Assembly (NCBI RefSeq): GCF_025836975.1
Contig: NZ_CP107548.1
Location: 2,108,001-2,172,000 of the forward strand
Source: Pollutimonas sp. M17
GTDB lineage: Bacteria; Pseudomonadota; Gammaproteobacteria; Burkholderiales; Burkholderiaceae_B
Reading direction: 5' to 3'
DNA length: 64,000 nt
The position numbers and the translations under genes were made by a program. Positions 22,124 to 31,040 of this stretch are shown piece after piece (position 1 is the first letter of the stretch; the number at the start of each line of letters is the position of its first letter). The notes beneath the pieces are model-generated. The model ran no database searches and was not told where the DNA came from. It saw only the letters and a program-made list of their open reading frames with translations.

Positions 22124-23095
22124 ATGGCCGTTTTTACCCCCGTCAGCGACAGCGACGCAAGCCAGCTTCTGGCCCGCTACATGCTGGGCGACCTGGTTTC
22201 CCTGCGCGGCATCACCGCCGGCATCGAAAACACCAATTACTTCCTGGCCACCACGCAGGGCGAATACGTACTGACGCTGTTCGAGGTGCTGGCCCACGAG
22301 CAACTGCCCTTCTACATAGAACTGATGCACCACCTTGCCACGCGCGGCATACCGGTGCCCCAGCCGCAAACCCTGCGCGACGGCACCCGGCTGACCACGC
22401 TGCACGGCAAGCCCTGCGCCATCGTCAGCCGGCTTTCGGGCGGCTACGAGCCCGACCCCAGCGCCGCCCATTGCGCGCTGGCGGGCGAAACGCTGGCGCG
22501 GGCGCACCTGGCGGGCGCCGATTTCGGCATACGCCAGCCCAATCTGCGCGGCCTGCCCTGGTGGCAGGAAACCATACCCAAGGTACTGCCCTTTCTAAGC
22601 CGTTCGCAAAGCACGCTGATACAGCAGGTGCTGGACGAACAGACCCGCTATGCCGCCACCCCCGCCTACAAGGCGCTGCCCTTCGGCCCCGCGCACTGCG
22701 ACCTGTTCCGCGACAACGTGCTGTTCGACGGCACCTTCGACATGCCGCGCATGGGCGGCTTCATCGACTTCTACTTCGCCGGCTGGGACACATGGCTGTT
22801 CGACGTGGCGGTCAGCGTCAACGACTGGTGCATAGAGCGCAACACCGGCGTCTTCGACGAGGCCAAGCTGCATGCCTGGCTGGATGCCTACGCCCGCGTA
22901 CGCCCCTTCACGGCCGAGGAACACGAGGCCTGGCCCACCCTGCTGCAGGCCGCCGCCCTTCGCTTCTGGGTATCGCGGCTGTTCGACTTCCACCTGCCCC
23001 GGCCCGCTCAAACCCTGAAGCCGCACGACCCGCGCCATTTCGAACGCATACTGCGCGAACGCCGCAAGACGCCGGCACGCCCCCTTTCCATCTAG
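22124..23095 (+). CDS. thrB: Homoserine kinase (ThrB, APH-fold type)
   Basis: This 323-residue enzyme phosphorylates homoserine in threonine synthesis. It is of the aminoglycoside-phosphotransferase fold found in beta- and gammaproteobacteria, not the GHMP type. Visible motifs are ITAGIENTNYFLAT in the N-lobe, the catalytic HCDLFRDNVLFD and the metal-binding GFIDFYFAGWD. The ATG at 22124 (MAVFTPVSDSD) gives the normal length; an open frame to 22013 runs through the terminator and is rejected. Confidence 0.95.
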   Translation: MAVFTPVSDSDASQLLARYMLGDLVSLRGITAGIENTNYFLATTQGEYVLTLFEVLAHEQLPFYIELMHHLATRGIPVPQPQTLRDGTRLTTLHGKPCAIVSRLSGGYEPDPSAAHCALAGETLARAHLAGADFGIRQPNLRGLPWWQETIPKVLPFLSRSQSTLIQQVLDEQTRYAATPAYKALPFGPAHCDLFRDNVLFDGTFDMPRMGGFIDFYFAGWDTWLFDVAVSVNDWCIERNTGVFDEAKLHAWLDAYARVRPFTAEEHEAWPTLLQAAALRFWVSRLFDFHLPRPAQTLKPHDPRHFERILRERRKTPARPLSI

Positions 23096-23107
23096 GATCC
23101 CCCACGC

Positions 23108-23881
23108 ATGCAAGCCGCCATCCTTCCCATCACATCCGGCTGGACCTGGATACAAGATGGATTCAAGCTCTTCAAGCGCCAGCCCATGGCCATGTTTTTC
23201 TGGAGCCTGATGACGGGATTCCTGATCACCGTCAGCTACCTGATCCCGCTGTTCGGGCAGATGGCCCTGATCGCCGGCACGCCGATACTGACCTTCATCA
23301 CCCTGTGCGCCTGCCGCCACGTGGCCGCCGGGCGGCCCATGCTGCTGACCATGTGGCTGGAGCCCCTGCGCGACCGCGAAACCCGCCGGCGTTTGTTCGG
23401 CCTGGGCCTGGCCTACCTGGCCTTCTGCATGATGGGCGGCTTCCTGGCCACCCTGCCCTTCATGGACAGCCTGATGACCGCCATCAACCCCGACGGCGTC
23501 CTGGACGAACGCGCCCTGCTGGCCGCCATGCGGGGCCCCCTGATCACTTTCGGTCTGCTGTACGTGGTGATCTCCGCCCTGTTCTGGCATGCTCCCGCGC
23601 TGATAGGCTGGCACAAGATACGCATGCGGCAGGCCCTGTTCTTTTCCATGGTGGCCTGCTGGCGCAACAAGCTGCCCTTCCTGGCCTACGGCGCCAGCTG
23701 GGCGGCCATCTTCTTTGCCGTGCAGATGGCCGGGGATTTCATCAGCGCAATGGGCATTGCGCCGGGCACGGTGCAGATCCTGCTGACGCCCGTCAACATC
23801 ATCGTGGCGGCGGTGCTGTATTGCAGCTTCTATCCGGCCTATGTCAGTGTGTTCGGCGCGAATCATCCGTCGGATCAGTAA
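23108..23881 (+). CDS. BPSS1780 family membrane protein
   Basis: The protein has 257 residues and about six membrane segments (for example SLMTGFLITVSYLIPLFG and SWAAIFFAVQMAGDFI). It matches a Burkholderiales membrane family of unknown function named after BPSS1780, recalled without a search. It lies 12 bases after thrB on the same strand, so it is probably co-transcribed. Confidence 0.8.
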   Translation: MQAAILPITSGWTWIQDGFKLFKRQPMAMFFWSLMTGFLITVSYLIPLFGQMALIAGTPILTFITLCACRHVAAGRPMLLTMWLEPLRDRETRRRLFGLGLAYLAFCMMGGFLATLPFMDSLMTAINPDGVLDERALLAAMRGPLITFGLLYVVISALFWHAPALIGWHKIRMRQALFFSMVACWRNKLPFLAYGASWAAIFFAVQMAGDFISAMGIAPGTVQILLTPVNIIVAAVLYCSFYPAYVSVFGANHPSDQ

Positions 23882-23947
23882 GGGTCACGCACCCTCGGGC
23901 GCCGGGGCCGCAGCAGCGGCGCCGTGCCATGGAACATGGGAGCCGGA

Positions 23948-24328
23948 CTACACGCGTCCGCCACACAGCGCATCTCGGATGAGCCGCTCGATATCCGGAT
24001 GCGCTGCGCAATAACCCGCCGGCAGCTCCACCACGCAAGCGGCCTTCAGGCAAATCGCCATACGCCAGGGAGGCAGGCGATCGATCCGTTTAAGGACCCG
24101 AAGCCTCCGATCCAGAAACACAACGTCGATGGCATATCCCAGCCCGGCAGTATGTATGGCCTTGCAAGGCCTTATGCATAGTCCGCTATGCCAAGGCAGA
24201 CGGGAATGTGCATGCAGGCCCAGCAAGCGCTGGCGAAATGTCCGGGCGACAAGCAGGCGCAAGCCCTTCGGATCGATGCCGGCGCACGCAGGCCCATGTT
24301 GGCGCTCGCGGCAAAGATCGCTGCTCAA
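23948..24328 (-). CDS. DUF192 family protein at the end of the Tad locus
   Basis: The frame matches DUF192: LRLLVARTFRQRLLGL, then a conserved core with YAIDVVFLDRRLRVLKRI and a final CVVELPAG. Function is unknown. There is no ATG after the tadC stop. A TTG at 24328-24326 overlaps the tadC TGA as TTGA and gives 126 residues, which fits tight coupling. An ATG at 24385 inside tadC is possible but less likely. No signal peptide is visible in the 126-residue form. Confidence 0.75.
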   Translation of the reverse strand: MSSDLCRERQHGPACAGIDPKGLRLLVARTFRQRLLGLHAHSRLPWHSGLCIRPCKAIHTAGLGYAIDVVFLDRRLRVLKRIDRLPPWRMAICLKAACVVELPAGYCAAHPDIERLIRDALCGGRV

Positions 24329-25197
24329 TAGTCCACCGACAGCAGCTTGACGACGATGGGAAAGCCGATGATGAGAAAGGTGCATGGAAAAATGCAGAAC
24401 ACCATGGGGAACAGCATTTTTACCGGCGCCTCCAGCGCCTGCTTTTCAGCACGCAGGAAGCGCTCGGTACGGCGCTGCACGGACTGGGAGCGCAGCAAAG
24501 GCCCCAGGCTCATGCCCAGTTGATCGGCCTGGACAAGCGCCGTGACCAGGCTGCGCACCGCCGCCAGGCCGGTGCGTTCGGCAAGTTCTTCCAGGGCCTG
24601 CATGCGCGGCAGGCCGGCGCGCATGTCCGCAAGCGCATGCTGCAATTCAGCCCGCAATGGCCCTTCGGGGCCGTGCTGGGCCGCCTGCTGCAAAGCGCCC
24701 TGCAGATTCAGCCCCGCCTCGACGCATAAGGTCGCCATATCCAAAAGAAAAGGGAGCTCGCGCAGCATCTGTCCCTGCCGCCGCCGGCCCAGGTCGGATA
24801 GCCAGCGGCGCGGCAGGAGCATGGAAACCAACCCGATGACGACGCCCAATAGCATGCCGCGGCTGGGATCCAGCCCTGCCTGCAGCGAGACCAGCCCAGT
24901 CGCAAGCGCGGACAAGGCAAAGGCAAGCATCTGCATGGCAACGATGTGCTCGGGTTTGCAGTAAGGAAAAAGCCCGGCGGTCCGTATGCGCGGACGCAGG
25001 GACAGCCTCATGCGCCACGAAACAAAGGGTTCGCACACAGCGGCGCCAGCCTGTATCCATGGCCACGCCAGCCGCAGGAGCACGCCACCCTCAGGCATGT
25101 CCGTTGGAGAACGCCCGGCGACCGCAGGGCGCGTGAATACCCAGACGGTCAAGCACAGGGATAGCCCGGCGGCAAAGCAGCTGATCCAGAAAAGCAT
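24325..25197 (-). CDS. tadC: TadC, inner-membrane platform protein of the Flp pilus machine
   Basis: The protein has 290 residues with a GspF/T2SSF domain about 135-265 (LRELPFLLDMATLCVEAGLN) and membrane segments at the N-terminus, near 80-115 and at the C-terminus. AGGAGG lies 6 bases before the ATG. It follows tadB by 16 bases. With TadB it anchors the TadA ATPase to the inner membrane. Confidence 0.92.
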   Translation of the reverse strand: MLFWISCFAAGLSLCLTVWVFTRPAVAGRSPTDMPEGGVLLRLAWPWIQAGAAVCEPFVSWRMRLSLRPRIRTAGLFPYCKPEHIVAMQMLAFALSALATGLVSLQAGLDPSRGMLLGVVIGLVSMLLPRRWLSDLGRRRQGQMLRELPFLLDMATLCVEAGLNLQGALQQAAQHGPEGPLRAELQHALADMRAGLPRMQALEELAERTGLAAVRSLVTALVQADQLGMSLGPLLRSQSVQRRTERFLRAEKQALEAPVKMLFPMVFCIFPCTFLIIGFPIVVKLLSVDY

Positions 25198-25213
25198 GTT
25201 GTTCCTCCTTTGC

Positions 25214-26059
25214 CTATACCTGAATGCTGACGATGCGCAGTATGAAGAAGATGCCTACCGCTTCCAGCAAGACAATGATGCCCAGCACCGACCAGCCCAA
25301 TGGCGTCTCCCATAACGCCGCCATCGCGGCCGGATCCAGGTAATGCAGCGCCAGGGCCAGCACGGCGGGCAGGCAGGCCATTATCCAGGCCTGCAAGCGG
25401 CCCTGGGAAGTCAGCGCATGTATCCGCCCCAACAAATGCAATCGGGCGCGCAAGGTGTCGGCGATGCCTTCGAGCGTTTCTGCCAGATTGCCGCCGCTTT
25501 GTGCGGCGATCTTCAGGGACGATGCCAGCAAGCCCATGCCTTCGGTGGGCATGCGCCGATATAGTCCGCCCAAGGCGTGTTCGAACGGCACTCCCATGCG
25601 CTGCTGCCGCAACATCAGGCCGAATTCCTGGGACAGCGGTATGGGTGATTGCGCCACGATATGCCGCAGGGCCGCCTGCATTCCCGAGCCCGCCCGCAGC
25701 GCTCCGGACAGCGCCATCAACATGTCGGGAAGCTGCCGGTCGAAGTTGCGCAAGCGTCGCAGCCGGACGCGCCGGATGCCATACTGGGGCGCCGCCAGGG
25801 CCGCCGCTCCCGCAGCGGCGGAAAGCCATGCATTGCCAAATGCAATGTAGCCGGCCAGGCTGACGACCGCGCCGGCGGCAAGATTGGCCAGCCACAATTG
25901 AGAGGGATCCAGGAAAAGAAAGAATTCCCCCATGCGCTCAGAGGCTTGCTGCTTGAAAGCCTGACGATAGCGCGCATAGGCGCCGCCCAGCGATTGCATC
26001 AAGTACCAGCTGAGCACCGCCATCGCTCCCGCAACGCCAAGTATGAAGACCTCGATCAT
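25214..26059 (-). CDS. tadB: TadB, inner-membrane platform protein of the Flp pilus machine
   Basis: This 281-residue protein has a T2SSF domain of about 105-235 (FDRQLPDMLMALSGALRAG and SSLKIAAQSGGNLAETLE) between membrane segments at about 1-20, 55-90 and 245-280. It follows the TadA gene by 60 bases. It is the usual partner of TadC. Confidence 0.92.
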   Translation of the reverse strand: MIEVFILGVAGAMAVLSWYLMQSLGGAYARYRQAFKQQASERMGEFFLFLDPSQLWLANLAAGAVVSLAGYIAFGNAWLSAAAGAAALAAPQYGIRRVRLRRLRNFDRQLPDMLMALSGALRAGSGMQAALRHIVAQSPIPLSQEFGLMLRQQRMGVPFEHALGGLYRRMPTEGMGLLASSLKIAAQSGGNLAETLEGIADTLRARLHLLGRIHALTSQGRLQAWIMACLPAVLALALHYLDPAAMAALWETPLGWSVLGIIVLLEAVGIFFILRIVSIQV

Positions 26060-26119
26060 CTATAAGCTCCTTCTTGTCCCGCGCGTGCCGCGTCGGAAAC
26101 CACAGCCGGTGCCGCGTAA

Positions 26120-27847
26120 TCAAAAACAGGAAATATCGTCGATAGGCGGCAGCTCGGTGCGCTGATCGAACAAGGAAGCGGGCAAGCCCGGCTGGCCGAC
26201 CTGCTCGGCCAGACATTCCGGGATCACGCCGCAGCCGACAAAGGCCGGCGGCGGCCCCTGCGTGTAGCGGAACAATTCCTGGATCTGGATCCTTCCGCTT
26301 TCCATGCCGGTTACCTCGACGATGGCGGTAATGCGGCGGCTTCCGTCTCCCAGGCGCGCCTGCTGGACGATGAAATCAATGCTGGCCGCGATGTGCTCGC
26401 GAACCGCCGTCAGGGGCAGATCCATCCCGGCCATGAGTATCATGGTTTCCAGCCGCGACAGGGCGTCCCTGGGACTGTTGGCATGCAAGGTGGTCAGCGA
26501 GCCCTCGTGTCCGGTATTCATGGCGGCCAGCATGTCGAAAGCCTCGCCGCCGCGACATTCGCCGATGACGATGCGGTCGGGCCGCATGCGCAAGGCGTTG
26601 CGCACCAGGTCGCGGATGTCGATCCGGCCCCGTCCTTCAAGATTGGGGGGCCTGGCCTCCAGCGCGACCAGGTGCTGATGATCCAGACGCAGCTCGGCCG
26701 CATCCTCGATGGTGACGATGCGCTCGCCATCGGGAATGAAATTGGACAGTATGTTCAGCAGTGTCGTCTTGCCCGAACCCGTTCCGCCCGACACGATGAT
26801 GTTTCTCCTGCCCAGCACCGAGGCGCGAAGAAAATCGCGCATGGAGTTGTCCAGCGCGCCCACACGAAGAAGATCCTCCATGCCGGGGCGGGCCTGCGGG
26901 AACTTGCGTATCGTCAGGCTGGCGCCGCGCAGGGCCACCGGGGCGATGATGGCATTGACGCGCGAGCCGTCACGCAAGCGCGCATCCACCATGGGCGAGC
27001 TTTCGTCGATGCGCCGGCCCAAAGGCGAAACGATGCGCTCTATCACGCCCAGCACGGCTTGTTCGCTGCTGAACGCGCCAGGATACCGGCTCAGCCTGCC
27101 TTGGATTTCAACGAATATCTCATCGTGCCGGTTCACCATGATCTCGCTGATGGAGGGATCGGCCAACAAGGGCTCCAGCGGGCCCAGCCCCACGGCTTCG
27201 TTCACGACGTCAACCAGCATCCTGCATCGATCGACCGACTCCGGCAACTCGATGTCATGCGCAATGAGCTCACCCAGCGCGGCCATTGCTTCGCCGCGCA
27301 GGGCCTCGTCGCTCATGGCGGCGATATCGCGGCGGCGCAAGTCCAGCGCTTCAAGCAAGGCGCTATGCAGGCGCCTTCGATGATGAAGCAAAGCATCGGA
27401 AGGCAAGGAAAGACACGCCGCCGCATCGCCGCGCTGCGCAGCGGCGCTGGCAAATGCGCCGGAAGAATGGCCGGCCACGGATTCATCGCCCTTCAGGGCA
27501 TCGGGCGCCATGGCGGTGGCGGACGGTTCGGATACGGCCGACCCGGTCATCGCTGTAGGGGGCAAGCTTCGTATGCGTATCAGGCAAGGCCCGATGACGA
27601 TCTCGTCGCCAGCCTGCAATGGTCCGTAGCGGCTTATCCGCCGGCCATTCACCAGCGTGCCGCTGAGCGCGCCGAAATCCTCGATGAATATGCCGCCCTC
27701 GCAATCTTCAAGCCGCGCATGGCGTCTTGCCACCCGCCATGCCTTCAGGCACAGGTCTGCACCGGGCGACCGCCCTATTTCGAGCGGCAAGGCGGCGTTG
27801 CGCGTCTGGACGACTCCATCCTCGTAGTGCAGCTCCATGTCTAGCAT
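26120..27847 (-). CDS. tadA: FHA-TadA fusion: Flp pilus assembly ATPase with N-terminal forkhead-associated domain
   Basis: The protein has 575 residues. Residues about 18-92 form an FHA domain (LEIGRSPGADLCL, RRHARLED, LSGTLVNGRRI), which in general binds phosphothreonine. A linker follows, then the CpaF/TadA secretion ATPase from about 170, with Walker A VSGGTGSGKTTLLNIL near 350 and the IVIGECRGGEAFDML Walker B region. The start at 27847 has GGAG 6 bases upstream and lies 4 bases after the secretin gene. The FHA part suggests assembly is gated by a phosphoprotein; this is inference. Confidence 0.92.
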   Translation of the reverse strand: MLDMELHYEDGVVQTRNAALPLEIGRSPGADLCLKAWRVARRHARLEDCEGGIFIEDFGALSGTLVNGRRISRYGPLQAGDEIVIGPCLIRIRSLPPTAMTGSAVSEPSATAMAPDALKGDESVAGHSSGAFASAAAQRGDAAACLSLPSDALLHHRRRLHSALLEALDLRRRDIAAMSDEALRGEAMAALGELIAHDIELPESVDRCRMLVDVVNEAVGLGPLEPLLADPSISEIMVNRHDEIFVEIQGRLSRYPGAFSSEQAVLGVIERIVSPLGRRIDESSPMVDARLRDGSRVNAIIAPVALRGASLTIRKFPQARPGMEDLLRVGALDNSMRDFLRASVLGRRNIIVSGGTGSGKTTLLNILSNFIPDGERIVTIEDAAELRLDHQHLVALEARPPNLEGRGRIDIRDLVRNALRMRPDRIVIGECRGGEAFDMLAAMNTGHEGSLTTLHANSPRDALSRLETMILMAGMDLPLTAVREHIAASIDFIVQQARLGDGSRRITAIVEVTGMESGRIQIQELFRYTQGPPPAFVGCGVIPECLAEQVGQPGLPASLFDQRTELPPIDDISCF

Positions 27848-27850
27848 TGC

Positions 27851-29302
27851 TTACTCCGTATAGGCATGCCGGTTCCTTCCTGTTCGTGTGATCTCTTCGT
27901 GGGCAATGGGTAGGGACGCAACGGGCTCCTTGCTCCATTGGGAACCTTCGCCGGCCCAGGGATCCCAGGCATGCGCAGGCAAAGCTGCAAGCGCATCCGG
28001 CAAGGCGCCACGCGGCAGGACTGGAACATTGATCCGGGGTGCCTCGGGAAAGCTGGCGTCAACGATGTCACGGCTGTTGCGGACTCGCTGCTCAAGATCG
28101 GGATGATCCGCCGCGACCAGGATCGGCGTGACAAAGATTGCCAGCTCGGTTTCGTTGCGCTGAAAGCGCGTGGACTTGAACAAGGGTCCGAGAATGGGAA
28201 TGTCGCCCAGGCCTGGCACCTTGTCCACGTTGCGCGACTCCTCGCGCGAAAGAAACCCCGCCAGCACCAGCGTCTGGCCCGAACGCACATTGAACTCCGT
28301 GGCGGCGCGGCGGGTTTTGAGCGATGGACCATTGGGCACCGACAAAGACGTATCCACCGAGCTGACCTCGACTTCGATGCGTGACCGCACAGCGCCGTTC
28401 CGCTCGATTTTCGGGGTGATGCGCAGCGACACGCCATACGGCTTGAATGCCGTATTGGCATTGCCGTTGGCGTCGACGGTGGAATAAGGCACCTCGCCGC
28501 CAGCCAGGAACTCGGCGGTGGCGCCGCTGCGCGCCAACAGCTGCGGCTGTGCAAGAACGACGGCCGTCCCGGTTTGCGCCATCGCATTGATCTGGGCCGA
28601 AAGCAAGGCACTCACGCCGAAGTAGCCAGCCGCGGCCGTAGCGGGAAAGGCCAGCGGCATCGTCGCTTCACCCGGACGTTCCGCCCACCTTTTACTGCCT
28701 CCGTCCCAGACGAGTCCGGCATTTACACCCCCCGACGTCGCCGTATTCCAGCGCAAGCCCAGTTCCTGCAACTGGACCCGGGGCACTTCCACCACCTGGA
28801 CATCGAGCAGCACCATGCGGTCCCAACCGACCTGACCGGTGAAATCCAGCAGCGAGGGATAGCGCCTGGAAAGTTCAGCGATGCGCTCCCGATCGCCATC
28901 GGATAAATCGTCGCCCTCCACCACCAGCTTCTCGCCGACCACCGATATCCGGGCATGTGGAATACGTTCCAGCACGCTGTGCAGTTCCTGCTGAATCCGC
29001 CGGGCTCCTTCCGGCGCGACGTCGACCTGGTAGCGATGCCGGCGCCCGGTTTCCGACCATATCTGCAAGGTGCTGGATCCTTCATTGCGCGCAAACACGA
29101 TCACCTCTTTCTCGTCAGTGGTCACCGCATTGATGACATGCCCATCCCCGACTGCAACGCGCGCCACATCGGGTATGGCCAGCACTTTGACTTCGCCTGT
29201 CTGCAGGCTGAGCTGGTTGTCTCGTCCGGCTGCGAAGCAGACCGACATCGTTCCGAGCAGCAGGCAGCAAAGCAGATGGCGGGGAGAAAACGTCATGGTC
29301 AT
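27851..29302 (-). CDS. RcpA/CpaC outer-membrane secretin of the Flp pilus
   Basis: The protein has 483 residues with a signal peptide (HLLCCLLLGTMSVCFAAG). The N-terminal region has the CpaC pilus-assembly domain and a BON-like stretch. The secretin domain runs from about 230 to 420 and includes AQPQLLARSGATAEFLAGGE and VLAGFLSREESRNVDKVPGL with GDIPILGPLF. It forms the pore through which the pilus emerges. It ends 4 bases before tadA and starts 4 bases after cpaB. Confidence 0.92.
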   Translation of the reverse strand: MTMTFSPRHLLCCLLLGTMSVCFAAGRDNQLSLQTGEVKVLAIPDVARVAVGDGHVINAVTTDEKEVIVFARNEGSSTLQIWSETGRRHRYQVDVAPEGARRIQQELHSVLERIPHARISVVGEKLVVEGDDLSDGDRERIAELSRRYPSLLDFTGQVGWDRMVLLDVQVVEVPRVQLQELGLRWNTATSGGVNAGLVWDGGSKRWAERPGEATMPLAFPATAAAGYFGVSALLSAQINAMAQTGTAVVLAQPQLLARSGATAEFLAGGEVPYSTVDANGNANTAFKPYGVSLRITPKIERNGAVRSRIEVEVSSVDTSLSVPNGPSLKTRRAATEFNVRSGQTLVLAGFLSREESRNVDKVPGLGDIPILGPLFKSTRFQRNETELAIFVTPILVAADHPDLEQRVRNSRDIVDASFPEAPRINVPVLPRGALPDALAALPAHAWDPWAGEGSQWSKEPVASLPIAHEEITRTGRNRHAYTE

Positions 29303-29305
29303 GCC

Positions 29306-30286
29306 CTACTCCGAGACGATGCCGGCAAGAATGTGGCTGGGGTCGGCCAGATCCGTATGAACCGGCACATCCGGCACGGAGCGCTGGGCTGCCGCATGCA
29401 TCCATGCACTGACCAGCTCCGGTGCATAAGGCAGGTCGAATACGCCGGCGGCCTGAGGGACGGATTGCGTTGGAATCAGCCTGGGGACATTGCGCAAGGC
29501 CTGGCTGCCGTACAGCACCGGCACTTTTTTCGATGTCGCCGGGGATGGCCTGTTCACACCCAGCAGGCTGGCCAGATCGCCGCGAACCGCCTTCTGCGTG
29601 GACTCGCCGTCATGCGGCGGCCGCAGAACAGCCGTGATGATCCCGCTTTGCCGGGCTGCCACCAGCTTGACCGCATCTTCGGGCGCGGCATCAAGGGTGA
29701 CGGTGGCGTAAGGCGTGGGCCGGGTCGTGCCAGGTTCCTGGACATACTGCGTACTGGCCCCTGTTGCCAGCACCAGAACACCTTGCAGCAGGGGCGCGGT
29801 GATTCTTCGCCGTTGATACTCGAACGAAACATAGAGATCGATGAGATCGCCGGGCTGCAAAAGCCCCGACACGGAATTGATGGCATCGACCGGCATGGTG
29901 ATGGCCCGCCTTCCTGAGGCAAGATGGCTTGAGAACGTGCCTGGCTGGTGAGCCGCCGCATGGACCGGCAAGACCGGATCGCCTGATCTCAATGGCGTGC
30001 GCAACACAGTGCCTGTAAGCTCCGTGTATCGCTCGGGCGGCAGGCTGTCGCTGGAAACCAGTGCAGCCGGATAGGACCGTATCATCAGGTGCTCGGATTC
30101 CAGGCGGGTTCCGGCCGGTAGATCGTGGGCGGCGACGATGCGCTGCGCCATCGGAACTTTGGCGCGGGCCTCGATGAGTTGGGCTCGATCCTGGAGGTAC
30201 TGCCTTGCGGCCCATGCGGCGCATACGCCCGCCGCCAAGGCAAGCAACAACATGGCCGAAGATCGGTTGAATGCAGGCAGCCGCAT
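29306..30286 (-). CDS. RcpC/CpaB Flp pilus assembly protein
   Basis: The protein has 326 residues with a single N-terminal membrane anchor (SSAMLLLALAAGVCAAWAA), a SAF domain (about 45-110, IVAAHDLPAGTRLESEHLMI) and the RcpC/CpaB domain beyond. The start at 30286 is preferred over one at 30313 because AAGGAGG lies 5 bases upstream. It links the inner-membrane machine to the secretin in the periplasm. Confidence 0.9.
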   Translation of the reverse strand: MRLPAFNRSSAMLLLALAAGVCAAWAARQYLQDRAQLIEARAKVPMAQRIVAAHDLPAGTRLESEHLMIRSYPAALVSSDSLPPERYTELTGTVLRTPLRSGDPVLPVHAAAHQPGTFSSHLASGRRAITMPVDAINSVSGLLQPGDLIDLYVSFEYQRRRITAPLLQGVLVLATGASTQYVQEPGTTRPTPYATVTLDAAPEDAVKLVAARQSGIITAVLRPPHDGESTQKAVRGDLASLLGVNRPSPATSKKVPVLYGSQALRNVPRLIPTQSVPQAAGVFDLPYAPELVSAWMHAAAQRSVPDVPVHTDLADPSHILAGIVSE

Positions 30287-30302
30287 GTAGCCTCCTTGAG
30301 GA

Positions 30303-31040
30303 CTATTCGACATGGTGAACGTACAAGTCGGTACCCGGCGGCACCGCTTGCGAAAACAGCATCAAGCGGGACGATCGGCGCCGCCAGACGCTATGGCCGG
30401 CGAAGCCGACGATGGGCTCGGCTTCCCAGCCCTCCGCACGCAGTTGCCGGCGGACATAGGCCGTGACGACGCTCATGGGCAAGTCGATGCTGTACACATG
30501 CTGCGCTGCCGTCCGCGAGGACGCGATATCGCGGTAAGTGAACCGGCGTCGCGATTGCGCAGGCAGCCATGAAAACCCCGGGTCATGGAGCATGGCGCCG
30601 GCAGCCGGAAACGCCGGGCCGATACGCATTGCCGACACGTATCCCTTTGCGCCTGCTCCCAGCGTATCCACCTGCGCCAGCCAATGCCAATCGGCCTGCA
30701 ATCCCGACAGGATGATGGCGCCCGGCGTCATCAAGACGCGCTGGAACAAATCGGTATGGGCAGCCAGCGACTGTGCGGCAGGCAGGGCCGAATCGCCGGA
30801 TGTGAATGGCTTCATATACGCCGGCACGCCCGACAGGAGCATGGGCTGGATCGACCCCCAGCGCAGGCCTTGTACAGACAATGAATTCAGGCGCTCCGGC
30901 GCGGAATGCAGCGCCCAGGCGACGGCCGCCGTGCATAAGAATGATGCGGTGAGAGCCAACCTGAGGAATCGCGCGAATGCCGACAGGAATCGGAAGCCCC
31001 CCGTCTTGCCGCGATTCATGCATGAAGATCCGTCAATCAT
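30303..31040 (-). CDS. Uncharacterised membrane-anchored protein within the Tad locus
   Basis: The 245-residue protein has one N-terminal membrane segment (about 25-45, LRLALTASFLCTAAVAWAL) and a periplasmic remainder without a motif I recognise. The ATG at 31040 has GGAGG 4 bases upstream and overlaps the preceding gene by 8 bases. Its place between pseudopilin genes and cpaB suggests a minor assembly or lipid-facing role, as for RcpB, but there is no sequence evidence for that identity. Confidence 0.7.
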   Translation of the reverse strand: MIDGSSCMNRGKTGGFRFLSAFARFLRLALTASFLCTAAVAWALHSAPERLNSLSVQGLRWGSIQPMLLSGVPAYMKPFTSGDSALPAAQSLAAHTDLFQRVLMTPGAIILSGLQADWHWLAQVDTLGAGAKGYVSAMRIGPAFPAAGAMLHDPGFSWLPAQSRRRFTYRDIASSRTAAQHVYSIDLPMSVVTAYVRRQLRAEGWEAEPIVGFAGHSVWRRRSSRLMLFSQAVPPGTDLYVHHVE

